Source: Planctomycetota bacterium (GTDB lineage: Bacteria > Planctomycetota > UBA1135). Taken from it: a DNA stretch of 55,063 bases. Positions within the stretch are counted from its first letter, which is position 1, and each line of letters opens with the position of its first letter. Of the stretch, positions 24,148-32,627 are shown one piece after another. Both the position numbers and the translations under genes were made by a program. The notes beneath the pieces are model-generated. The model saw nothing but the letters and a program-made list of their open reading frames with translations. It did no database searches and was not told the origin of the DNA. The stretch lies in NCBI GenBank assembly GCA_003696625.1, contig RFGR01000051.1, forward strand, positions 1-55,063, given 5' to 3'.

Positions 24148-24175
24148 GGGCCGGAGCGCGGCGGCGCTCCGGCCC
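24148..24175. terminator. Perfect 12-bp GC hairpin between ubiE and the lipoprotein gene
   Basis: GGGCCGGAGCGC-ggcg-GCGCTCCGGCCC; lies 20 nt after the lipoprotein stop; no U-tract. Confidence 0.5.
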
Positions 24176-24195
24176 GTCACGGCCGAGATCGGCGC

Positions 24196-27100
24196 TTACT
24201 GGCGCCAGTAGTCGCACAGGACCTGCAGGCCCGGCACGCTGATCGAGGGCACGAAGAGGGTCCCGGAGGAGATGTCCACCACGTCCAGGATGCCGTTCGA
24301 GTTCGCCACGAACAGGAACTGCGGCTCGGCGACCGTCAGCAGGCCGGCGGTGGTCCGGACCAGGGACTTGGACGAGTGGTTGATGAACTTGTTGCTGGCG
24401 TACTGAGAGGTGATGACCGACATGCCGCCCCAGTTCGAGAGGTTGTCGAGGGCGATGTCGACGACCGACGAAGAGGAGAGGATGTTGGTGTACTCCCGCC
24501 GGACCGCGAATTCCTTGGACCGGAAGTTCGGGTCGGGTACGAAACCATTCAGCGCCAGGTTCCGGGTGCCGAACGGGGCGTCCTTGAGGTGGAGGTTGGA
24601 GACGGCGCCGAGACCGTTCTTGCGGTGGGCGATGAAAGTGCCGTGGAAGAAGCTGTTGGTGTCGGGTTGGATGGCCGTCGGGCTGTCGAAGCCGGACTGG
24701 CCCTGCAGGGCCGGGATGCCGATGAAGTCGTCGAAGCCGATGCCCTGGACGCCGTCCGGCCCGGACTCGAAGATCGTCGCCGAGCCGTCCTGGGCCAGGA
24801 CGACGGCGTAGTAGAGGCCGGTCTGGAAGCCGAAGTTCTGGTCGCGGTTGGTCACCGCGATCAGCCGCGGCTGGGCCACGCCCGGAATGATCTTGCGCAC
24901 CTCGAGGTCGCCGGAGGAGATGATCGCCATCGAGTTGGAATCCTCGCAGACGACCAGGATGTCCTCGTCATCCGGCTGCCAGACGATTTCCGACGGCGCC
25001 AGGCCGACTCGGTTGTTGATCGTGTCGACCAGGGAGGTGACCTTGACCACCTGGTGGAAGGTCGGCGAGTTCGGGTTGGTGTCGATGAAGGTGACCGTGT
25101 TCGTGCCCTTGTTGCTGACCGCCAGCAGGTTGAGGTCGGGCGCGATGGCGAGGTCGCGCGGGTCGGCGACCGGGATCCGGTCGATCACCGTCATCCGGTT
25201 GCTGTTCAGGACCACGACCTGGTTCGAGTCGGAGTCCAGGACGTAGAGCAGGTGGCCGACCTGCTGCCGCAGGGTGAAGGTCGGGCAGACGACGTTGGCC
25301 GGGGCCGGGCCGTAGAAGCCGGCGTAGTGCTGGACGGTGGTCAGCAGCCCGCTGGGGCCTTGCCCGCCGAGTTGACCGAAGGCGTCGCCCGGACCGAGCA
25401 GGTTGACCACGCTCGGGTTGAGCGGCGTCGTCGGCTCCTCGGTCATGATCAGCGGCGCGAAGCAGGACGGCGCGAGCTGGATCCGCGGCGGGTTCGGGTG
25501 CGGCGCGTGGCTGATCGAGTTGCCCGGGTAGATCGCGCCCTGGTTGAGCGGGTGGGACTGGAAGGAGGCGCTGGCGCACAGGTTCTGGCCGCCGCTCAGG
25601 CACTCGAAGTTGTTGAACAGCAGGTCGAGCGGGTGGCCGAGCATCATGTCGGCGACGGTGCCGACCGTCTCGCTGGTGACCAACTGGGTGCTCAGGGAGC
25701 TGTCCTTGGCCAGGGTGAAGACCCCCGCCGAGCCGCCGGCGATCGTGCTGGGATCGGCGGCCAGCGGCGGGAACATGTTCTGCGCCTGCGGACTGGTCAG
25801 ATTCAGGTTGAACGGGAACTTCGAGATGTCGCCGACGTCGTAGAGCGGGTCGGCGTAGTTGTGGGTCGGGTCGCCGGTGCCCTGGCCGAAGCCGTCGAGG
25901 TCGAGGACCCGGATGCCGCCGGCGGTGCCGCCGCCGTTCGAGGCCAGATAGATCGCGCCGGGCGCGACCGGGGCGTTGACCAGTCCCGGGCACTCGCCGC
26001 TGACCTCGAAGGTGATCTGGTGCGACTCGAGGGTGTTCGGGTCGCCGTTCAAGAACAGGTCGACGGCGGCGTTGAAGAAGTAGGTGATGAAGGCCTGCGC
26101 GGCCGACCCGTTCGGGTCGGAGCCGGGGAACGGCACCACCGGCCGGACCAGGAACTGGGTGAAGTCGTAGGGGCTGACCGGCATCACCGTATAGGGCAGC
26201 GAGACGGTCTGGCCGGGCGGCGGGAAGCCCTCCGGCACCCCGGGCAGGAACTCGACCGTGAACTCGTTCGACAGCGCCGGCGGCACCGAGCTCGGCAGCG
26301 GGCCGACCGAGTACGGCTGGCAGGACTCGTCGAACCAGAAGTGGATCTCCTGGTCGCAGGGGACGTTGATCGCCAGGTTGATCGGCTCGGTGACGTAGGT
26401 GCCGGCGACCCCGTCGAGCAGCGGTCGCGGCGAGCCGGTGTCGCCGCCGACGGTGGAGGTGGCCACCCCCGGATCGGTCAGGATCCGGCCCTCCTTGGAG
26501 CGGATCGAGTCGTCGATGACGATCCGGATGATCCGATTCTCGGGGAAGGTCTCGAAGGTCGAGAGGTCGCCGTCGGAATCGACCACGAAGACGAAGGTCG
26601 TGCGGTCGATGTTGTTGCCGGCGTTCTGGAAGGAGCCGTCCTGAAGGCCGATGTCGGTGCCGGGGAAGCCGACCCCCGGCGTCAGGCTGACGCCGTTGCG
26701 CTTGACCGTGACCGGCAGGACGTGGTTGCGGCCGTCCTTCTTGACCCAGCGCTCGAGTCGCGGCGGGTTGCCGTAGTAGGTCAGGCCGTTGATGAAGCCG
26801 CGGCCCTTGACCTGCTCGGAGTAGCCGGTGGCCGGGTCGTAGGCGACGACCTGGAGAGCGCCGGTGAGGCCGTTGTTGGACAAGCCGCCGGCGGTCCGGT
26901 CGAGGATCGAGTCGATGTCCAGCGAGCGCGAGAAGCGGACGACGACGAAGTGGTTGCCGGGCGCCTGGCTGATCGAGGGGACGATGGCGTCGGTCGGCCA
27001 GGTCGCCGGCGGCAGCACCGGGTTCTCCTCCGAGGGCCGGTTGGCCAAAAGGTCGTCGAGGGTCCGGATCTCGACCAGCTGGTCCGGCGAGACCTCCCCG

Positions 27101-27285
27101 GTGACCGGGTCGACCCGGTGGACGACGTGCGGCAGCAGGCGGCCGAAGCCGTTGTTCACCTCCTCGATGAAGAAGGAGGAGGAGGTCGCGTTCGAATCCA
27201 GCAGGCCGCCGCTGCTGGACCCGCAGCCGGCAAGGCCGAACAGGGGCAGCGTGGACGCGGCGAGAGCGAGGAGGCGTCGATTCAT
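24196..27285 (-). CDS. Large lipoprotein with C-terminal YVTN/beta-propeller-like repeats
   Basis: Lipobox LFGLAGC at N-terminus (start 27285); VLDSDSNQVVVLNSNRMTVIDRIPVADPRDLAIAPDLNLLAVSNKGTNTVTFID propeller repeats; 1029 aa. Confidence 0.85.
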   Translation of the reverse strand: MNRRLLALAASTLPLFGLAGCGSSSGGLLDSNATSSSFFIEEVNNGFGRLLPHVVHRVDPVTGEVSPDQLVEIRTLDDLLANRPSEENPVLPPATWPTDAIVPSISQAPGNHFVVVRFSRSLDIDSILDRTAGGLSNNGLTGALQVVAYDPATGYSEQVKGRGFINGLTYYGNPPRLERWVKKDGRNHVLPVTVKRNGVSLTPGVGFPGTDIGLQDGSFQNAGNNIDRTTFVFVVDSDGDLSTFETFPENRIIRIVIDDSIRSKEGRILTDPGVATSTVGGDTGSPRPLLDGVAGTYVTEPINLAINVPCDQEIHFWFDESCQPYSVGPLPSSVPPALSNEFTVEFLPGVPEGFPPPGQTVSLPYTVMPVSPYDFTQFLVRPVVPFPGSDPNGSAAQAFITYFFNAAVDLFLNGDPNTLESHQITFEVSGECPGLVNAPVAPGAIYLASNGGGTAGGIRVLDLDGFGQGTGDPTHNYADPLYDVGDISKFPFNLNLTSPQAQNMFPPLAADPSTIAGGSAGVFTLAKDSSLSTQLVTSETVGTVADMMLGHPLDLLFNNFECLSGGQNLCASASFQSHPLNQGAIYPGNSISHAPHPNPPRIQLAPSCFAPLIMTEEPTTPLNPSVVNLLGPGDAFGQLGGQGPSGLLTTVQHYAGFYGPAPANVVCPTFTLRQQVGHLLYVLDSDSNQVVVLNSNRMTVIDRIPVADPRDLAIAPDLNLLAVSNKGTNTVTFIDTNPNSPTFHQVVKVTSLVDTINNRVGLAPSEIVWQPDDEDILVVCEDSNSMAIISSGDLEVRKIIPGVAQPRLIAVTNRDQNFGFQTGLYYAVVLAQDGSATIFESGPDGVQGIGFDDFIGIPALQGQSGFDSPTAIQPDTNSFFHGTFIAHRKNGLGAVSNLHLKDAPFGTRNLALNGFVPDPNFRSKEFAVRREYTNILSSSSVVDIALDNLSNWGGMSVITSQYASNKFINHSSKSLVRTTAGLLTVAEPQFLFVANSNGILDVVDISSGTLFVPSISVPGLQVLCDYWRQ

Positions 27286-27380
27286 CGATTCCGGGATCTG
27301 GACCGGGGGGGTTCCTTCCAGGCAGCAACGATCATGCCAGCTCCCGGGACCGGGGAAGGGGGAATCCGGGAGGCGACAGC

Positions 27381-27408
27381 GCACGGCCGCCGTGCGTGGC
27401 CGCACGGC
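27381..27408. repeat. Iterated inverted repeat GCACGGC / GCCGTGCG / CGCACGGC in the lipoprotein-ruvB intergenic region
   Basis: GCACGGC-c-GCCGTGCG-tggc-CGCACGGC; the middle element can pair with either flank. Confidence 0.5.
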
Positions 27409-27491
27409 ACCAGGGCCGGCCATTCTAGGGCCGGGCGCCCCCCAGGCTACCGAATCCGGGCCGAGGAATGGAATCGGCTGCCGTCAGGCGG

Positions 27492-27497
27492 CAAAAT
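27492..27497 (+). promoter_or_regulatory. -10-like CAAAAT, 6 nt before ruvB ATG
   Basis: CAAAAT-ccgggc-ATG. Confidence 0.5.
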
Positions 27498-27503
27498 CCG
27501 GGC

Positions 27504-28520
27504 ATGGACCGCCCCTCCTCGTTCCAGGCCCGGGCCCGATCCCGCCGCGAGGAGGAGGACGAGCGCAGCCTCCGCCCGGCCCGATTCCGGGACTTCCTGG
27601 GCCAGGAGCGGCTGCTCGGCCCCCTCCAGGTCATGATCCGGGCCGCCGAGGAGCGGGGCGAGACCCTCGAGCACCTCCTCTTCTCGGGCCTGCCCGGCCT
27701 CGGCAAGACCAGCCTGGCCCTGGCCCTCGCCGCCGAGTTGGGGGCCCCTCTCAAGGTCACCAGCGGCCCGGCCCTGGAGCGAGCCCGGGATCTCGTCGGC
27801 ATCCTCTCCAGCCTCGAGGCCGGAACCGTCCTGTTCGTGGACGAGATCCACCGCCTGCCCAAGGTGGTCGAGGAGTACCTCTACGGGGCCATGGAGCGGT
27901 TCCGAATCGAGTTCACCCTCGATCAGGGGGTCCACGCCCGGCTCCTCAAGCTCGACGTCCAACCGTTCACCTTGGTCGGGGCGACCACCCGCGAGGCGCT
28001 GCTGTCGGCGCCGTTCCGGTCCCGCTTCGGCCAGGTCTTCCGCTTCGAGCCCTACAGCGAGGAGGCCCTGGGACGGATCCTGACCCGGTCGGCCGGGATT
28101 CTCGGGGTCGAGGCCGAGCCCGAGGCGCTGGCGATCCTGGCCCGGCACGCCCGCGGCAGCCCCCGGATCGCCAACCGCCTGCTCCGCCGGGCCCGGGACG
28201 TGGCCCAGGTCGAGGGCTCCGGCCGGATCGACCGGGAGTCCGTCCGCCGGACCTTCGCGATGCTGGGCATCGATCAGCACGGTCTCGAGCGCGCCGACCG
28301 CAAGGTGCTCGAGGCGCTCGCCGCCGCCGGGGGCCGCCCGCTCGGTCTGAAGAACCTAGCCGTGGCCGTGGACGAGGAGGAGGACACGCTGGCCGACGTC
28401 TACGAACCCTGGTTGATCCGTCGGGGCCTGATCGCCCGCACGCCCCAGGGTCGGGTGCTGCAGGAGGCCGGCTGGACCCTGCTCGGCCTCGAGCCGCCGC
28501 GGGCGACGGACGACGGCTGA
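27504..28520 (+). CDS. ruvB: Holliday junction branch migration helicase RuvB
   Basis: RPARFRDFLGQERL, FSGLPGLGKTSLAL, LFVDEIHRLPKVVEEYLYGAME, VGATTREALLSAPFRSRFG. Confidence 0.96.
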   Translation: MDRPSSFQARARSRREEEDERSLRPARFRDFLGQERLLGPLQVMIRAAEERGETLEHLLFSGLPGLGKTSLALALAAELGAPLKVTSGPALERARDLVGILSSLEAGTVLFVDEIHRLPKVVEEYLYGAMERFRIEFTLDQGVHARLLKLDVQPFTLVGATTREALLSAPFRSRFGQVFRFEPYSEEALGRILTRSAGILGVEAEPEALAILARHARGSPRIANRLLRRARDVAQVEGSGRIDRESVRRTFAMLGIDQHGLERADRKVLEALAAAGGRPLGLKNLAVAVDEEEDTLADVYEPWLIRRGLIARTPQGRVLQEAGWTLLGLEPPRATDDG

Positions 28521-28521
28521 G

Positions 28522-29748
28522 ATGGGCCGGACTTCCGCCGGCCCTTCGCGGCTGTTCGCCTTCCTGGCCCTCCTCGGCGCAATCTGGGGCGGCAGCCTGC
28601 TGCTCGACCGGAGCCGCCGACCGCAGCCGCCGCGGCCGGGTGGACCGGCCGACCCCCGGCCGCCGGTCCTGCTCGCGCTCGATCGCTTCACCGGCGTTCG
28701 CTCGGCCGGCCTGGGCGTCCGCGGCCGCTACCGCCTGCTCGACGACGACGGCATCGAGCTGTTCACCGGCGACGATTTCCGCGGCGAGCTGGAACTGGAC
28801 GAGGCCGGCCTGCGGCTCGGGTCCTGGCGGATCCGGCGCGATCGCTGCTGGATCGTACCGGACGGGGACCAGGCCCTCGAACTCGAGGGCTCCCGCTACG
28901 CCGGCCGGCTTCGCTGCGAGGTGGACCGGACCGACCGTGGCCTGGCCGACTCCTTCTCCCTCCTCCTCGAGCTGCCGCTCGAGGACTACGTCCTCGGGGT
29001 CGTCTGCGGCGAGCTGCCGACCCGCGCCGCCGGCGCCGGGGAGGCCCTCCGGGCCCAGGCGGTGGCGGCCCGAACCTTCGCCCTCTGGAACCTGCGGCGG
29101 GGGCGGCGGACCCTCCGGGACACGGCCTCCGACCAGCGTTTCCGCGGTCTGGACTGGGTCACGGACGAGGCCCGGCGTGCGGTCGAGGACACCCGCGGCC
29201 TGGTCCTGGTCTGGGAAGGCGATCTCCTGCCGGCCTGGTTCCACGCCGACTGCGGCGGCGGCACCTCCGACGCCGCGGCGGTCGGCTTCGCCCGCAAGAA
29301 ACTGCCCCCCCTGGCCGGCGTGCCGGACCCGGAGTGCGCTGCGACTCCTCCCTGGCGGCGGATCGTTCCGGCCGACGTCCTCGACCGGCTGGCGGTCCAC
29401 GACGGCCTCGGTCGAAGCTTGGAGAAGATCGTCCCGCAGCGCCGCGATCCGGCCTCGGGGCGGCTGCTCGAGGCGGTCCTGGTCGGCGAGGAGGCCAGCC
29501 TCCCCTACCGCGGCGAGGATCTGCGCCGGGCCCTGTCGCTGCCCAGTATGGTCCTGCTCTCCCTCCAGCCCCGCCCCGACGGCTCGCTGGTCGTCACCGG
29601 CCGCGGCCGCGGCCACGGGGTCGGCCTCTGCCAGGAGGGCGCCCTCCGCCGGAGCCGGGCCGGGGTCGGCTGGGCCGAGATCCTCGCCCACGACTACCCC
29701 GGCGCCCGGATCGTCTCCCTGGCCGAGTTGGACCGGGGACACCCATGA
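28522..29748 (+). CDS. SpoIID/LytB domain protein
   Basis: LPLEDYVLGVVCGELP, ALRAQAVAARTFAL, WFHADCGGGTSDA, GRGRGHGVGLCQEGAL. Confidence 0.9.
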   Translation: MGRTSAGPSRLFAFLALLGAIWGGSLLLDRSRRPQPPRPGGPADPRPPVLLALDRFTGVRSAGLGVRGRYRLLDDDGIELFTGDDFRGELELDEAGLRLGSWRIRRDRCWIVPDGDQALELEGSRYAGRLRCEVDRTDRGLADSFSLLLELPLEDYVLGVVCGELPTRAAGAGEALRAQAVAARTFALWNLRRGRRTLRDTASDQRFRGLDWVTDEARRAVEDTRGLVLVWEGDLLPAWFHADCGGGTSDAAAVGFARKKLPPLAGVPDPECAATPPWRRIVPADVLDRLAVHDGLGRSLEKIVPQRRDPASGRLLEAVLVGEEASLPYRGEDLRRALSLPSMVLLSLQPRPDGSLVVTGRGRGHGVGLCQEGALRRSRAGVGWAEILAHDYPGARIVSLAELDRGHP

Positions 29749-30881
29749 GCCTGCGCTTCGAACTCCTCTCCGGGACCGCCGTCGGACCGCGCCGGGGGGT
29801 GCTGCACACCGCCCGCGGAGCGGTACCGACTCCGGCCTTCATGCCGGTCGCCACCCGCGGCATGATGCGGGGCGTTCCGCATGATCGGCTGCGGCCGATG
29901 GGCGTGGACATGGTCCTTTGCAACGCCTTCCACCTCGCCACCCGGCCCGGGGTCGAGACCGTGGCGGCCCTCGGCGGGGTGCACGGGATGCTGGCCTGGG
30001 ACGGCCCGGTCCTGACCGACTCCGGCGGTTTCCAGGTCTTCAGCCTGGCCGAGACCTGCCGGATCGGCGAGGACGGGGTCCGGGTCGAGGATCCGGTCCA
30101 CGGCGGCTGGATCGACTGGACCCCCGAACACGCCTTCGCCGTCCAGGCCGGCCTCGGCCCGGACGTGGCCATGGTCCTCGACCACTGCCCGGCGCGGCCG
30201 CTGGAGCGGGCCGAGGTGGAGCCGGCGGTGGCGCGGACGCTGCGCTGGGCCCGGATCCAGCGCGAGCTGCACCAGGCGCGGGGCGGCGCCGCCTCCGGCC
30301 AGGCCCTGTTCGGGATCGTCCAGGGCGGAGTGTTCGCCGACCTCCGCCGGCGGTGCGCCGAGGAGCTGGTGGCCCTGGACTTCGACGGCTACGCGGTCGG
30401 CGGGGTGAGCGTCGGCGAGGATCACCCTGCGATGATGCGGGCGGTGGAGGCCTCCTGCGCCCACTTGCCGGTCGACCGCGTCCGCTACCTGATGGGGGTC
30501 GGGGCGCCGCCGGACTTGGTCGAGGCGGTGGCCCGCGGCATCGACCTGTTCGACTGCGTCTACCCGACCCGCTGCGGCCGGTTCGGCACCGCCCTCACCC
30601 GCCGCGGCCGCCTCCACCTGCTGAACGCCCGCTTCCGGGCGGACCGGCGGCCGATCGATCCCGACTGCCCCTGCCCCGCCTGCCGCTCCGGCGTCCCTCG
30701 CGGGGCGCTGCGGGCCGGGTTCAAGGCCCGGGAACTGAATCCGCCGATCCTGCTCGCGATGCACAACCTCCACTTCACGGTCCAGCTCGCCCGCGCCTGC
30801 CGGGAGGCGATCGCGGCCGGCCGCTTCGAGGAACTGCGCCGGGAGGTCGCCGCCGCCTACCCGGCCCGCGGCGCCTCCTGA
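29745..30881 (+). CDS. tgt: Queuine/7-deazaguanine tRNA-guanine transglycosylase
   Basis: VLTDSGGFQVFSLAE, VQGGVFADLRRRCAEEL, YLMGVGAPPDLVEAVARGIDLFDCVYPTR, CPCPAC...HNLHF zinc site. Confidence 0.96.
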   Translation: MSLRFELLSGTAVGPRRGVLHTARGAVPTPAFMPVATRGMMRGVPHDRLRPMGVDMVLCNAFHLATRPGVETVAALGGVHGMLAWDGPVLTDSGGFQVFSLAETCRIGEDGVRVEDPVHGGWIDWTPEHAFAVQAGLGPDVAMVLDHCPARPLERAEVEPAVARTLRWARIQRELHQARGGAASGQALFGIVQGGVFADLRRRCAEELVALDFDGYAVGGVSVGEDHPAMMRAVEASCAHLPVDRVRYLMGVGAPPDLVEAVARGIDLFDCVYPTRCGRFGTALTRRGRLHLLNARFRADRRPIDPDCPCPACRSGVPRGALRAGFKARELNPPILLAMHNLHFTVQLARACREAIAAGRFEELRREVAAAYPARGAS

Positions 30882-32617
30882 GCCGGCCGCCGCCAGCGCC
30901 GGGCGGCGGTGAGACTGACCCCGATCCCGATCGCGGCCAGGATCGAGGCCAGGACCAGGAGCAGGACGGTCCCCTGGGCGGCGAAGTCGCGGATCTTCAG
31001 AGCCAGGGCGGTCAGGGTCATGCCGGTCATCGCGATCGCCGGCAGTGCCAGCGGCCAGCTGGTGCGGCCGGATCGGCGCAGGTAGACCGCGCCGGTCAGG
31101 AGAGCCAGGCCGGCGATCAACTGGTTCGTGCTGCCGAAGAGGGTCCAGAGGGCGAGACCGGCCGGCTTGCGGACCCCGTCCACCTCGATCTCGTAGAAGG
31201 CGAGGAAGGTGATCGCGGCGCAGGCGACGGTGGTGGCGAGGAAGCGGTTGGCGAGCAGCCGACCGAGCCGACCGAGCCCGGGCCGGCGTCCGAGGGCGGC
31301 GCCGATCTCCTCGACGTTGAAGCGGAGCAGCCGGGTGGCGGAGTCGAGGGTGGTCAGGGCGAAGGAGACGACCACCATCGCGACCAGGGTCACGGCCAGG
31401 TCCTCGGGGATCCCGAGCCGCTGGAGGAAGGAGGCCGAACCACGGATGAAGACGCCGAGCTTGGCGCCGAGGTCCTGGACCGCGTTCCAGTCGACGTAGA
31501 CCCGGGCCCACTGGGCGCGACCGCCGAGGGTGGCCGTACAAGCGAGCACCGCCAGCAGGGCGAGCAGCGATTCGGCGATCATGCCGCCGTAGCCGATCGG
31601 CCGGGCGTGGGTCTCGCGGTCGAGCTGGCGGGCGGTGGTGCCGCTCGAGACCAGTGAGTGGAAGCCGCTGGCGGCGCCGCAGGCGATCGTGATGAACACG
31701 AAGGGCAGGATCGGCGGCGCGCCGGTCGGAGCCGGATTGAAGGCCGGCGCGTCGAAGGTCGGCGCGGTCAGAAAGAAGCCCAGATACATCAGCCCGAGCC
31801 CGCCGACCAGGAGCAGGGAGTTCAGGAAGTCCCGCGCCTGGAGGAGCAGCCAGACCGGCAGCACGCTGGCCAGCCAGGCGTAGGCCATGAGCAGCAGGAT
31901 CCAGGAGTCCGGCGAAGGCCAGGCGGAGCGATCGGTGACCCCCAGGGTCGGGTAGCGGTGACCGAGCCAGATCAGGACCAAGAGCAGGGCGAAGCCGCCG
32001 GCGGCCACCGGCAGCAACGGCTTCCGGCGGACGTAGAGCAGCCAACCCGCCCCGAGGGCGACGATCATCAGGCCGCCGGAGGGGAGCGCCACCTCGGGGA
32101 AGGAGGTCTTGGCGGCGGCCAGCGCCGCCGGGTCGAAGTCGGCCCCCCAGGAGAAGAGGATCGAGATCACAAAGACGAAGACCCCCATCGCCAGGGCGAT
32201 GCCGAAGAAGATCAGGGCCAGGAACAGGCCCTTGGCCAGCGGCCCGAGGATGTCCTCGCAGAGGGCGCCGATGCTCTGCCCGCCGTGCCGGGCACTCAGG
32301 ACCAGGGCCGAGAAGTCATGGACGCAGCCGACGAAGACCGCGCCGAGGACCACCCAGACCAGCGCCGGCAGCCAACCCCAGAACACCGCCACCGCCGGGC
32401 CAAGCATCGGCGCCAGGCCGGAGATCGAGGCGTAGTGGTGGCCGAAGAGCACGACCGGCCGGGTCGGTACGAAGTCGACGCCGTCGGCCCGGGAATGGGC
32501 CGGCGTGACCGCCGCCGGGTCGAGCCGGAAGACCCGGCGCGCCAGCCAGCCGCTGTAGAACCGGTAGCCGGCGGCGTAGGCCAGGAAGGCGAGGGTGGCG
32601 GCGAGGACCGGCGACAC
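30857..32617 (-). CDS. cstA: CstA family carbon starvation/pyruvate transporter
   Basis: ATP-independent carrier-like multi-TM protein; FGHHYASISGLAPMLGPAVAVFWGWLPALVWVVLGAVFVGCVHDF. Confidence 0.94.
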   Translation of the reverse strand: MSPVLAATLAFLAYAAGYRFYSGWLARRVFRLDPAAVTPAHSRADGVDFVPTRPVVLFGHHYASISGLAPMLGPAVAVFWGWLPALVWVVLGAVFVGCVHDFSALVLSARHGGQSIGALCEDILGPLAKGLFLALIFFGIALAMGVFVFVISILFSWGADFDPAALAAAKTSFPEVALPSGGLMIVALGAGWLLYVRRKPLLPVAAGGFALLLVLIWLGHRYPTLGVTDRSAWPSPDSWILLLMAYAWLASVLPVWLLLQARDFLNSLLLVGGLGLMYLGFFLTAPTFDAPAFNPAPTGAPPILPFVFITIACGAASGFHSLVSSGTTARQLDRETHARPIGYGGMIAESLLALLAVLACTATLGGRAQWARVYVDWNAVQDLGAKLGVFIRGSASFLQRLGIPEDLAVTLVAMVVVSFALTTLDSATRLLRFNVEEIGAALGRRPGLGRLGRLLANRFLATTVACAAITFLAFYEIEVDGVRKPAGLALWTLFGSTNQLIAGLALLTGAVYLRRSGRTSWPLALPAIAMTGMTLTALALKIRDFAAQGTVLLLVLASILAAIGIGVSLTAARRWRRPAQEAPRAG

Positions 32618-32627
32618 CGCGGCCGGG

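Noticed and set aside
27189-27198. GTTCGAATCC resembling a tRNA T-loop
   Set aside because: Lies inside the lipoprotein coding region; no acceptor stem or anticodon arm could be paired around it.
24376-27636. 1086-aa plus-strand ORF antisense to the lipoprotein
   Set aside because: Val/Asp/Arg/Glu-rich shadow frame of a high-GC gene; the minus frame has a lipobox and propeller repeats.
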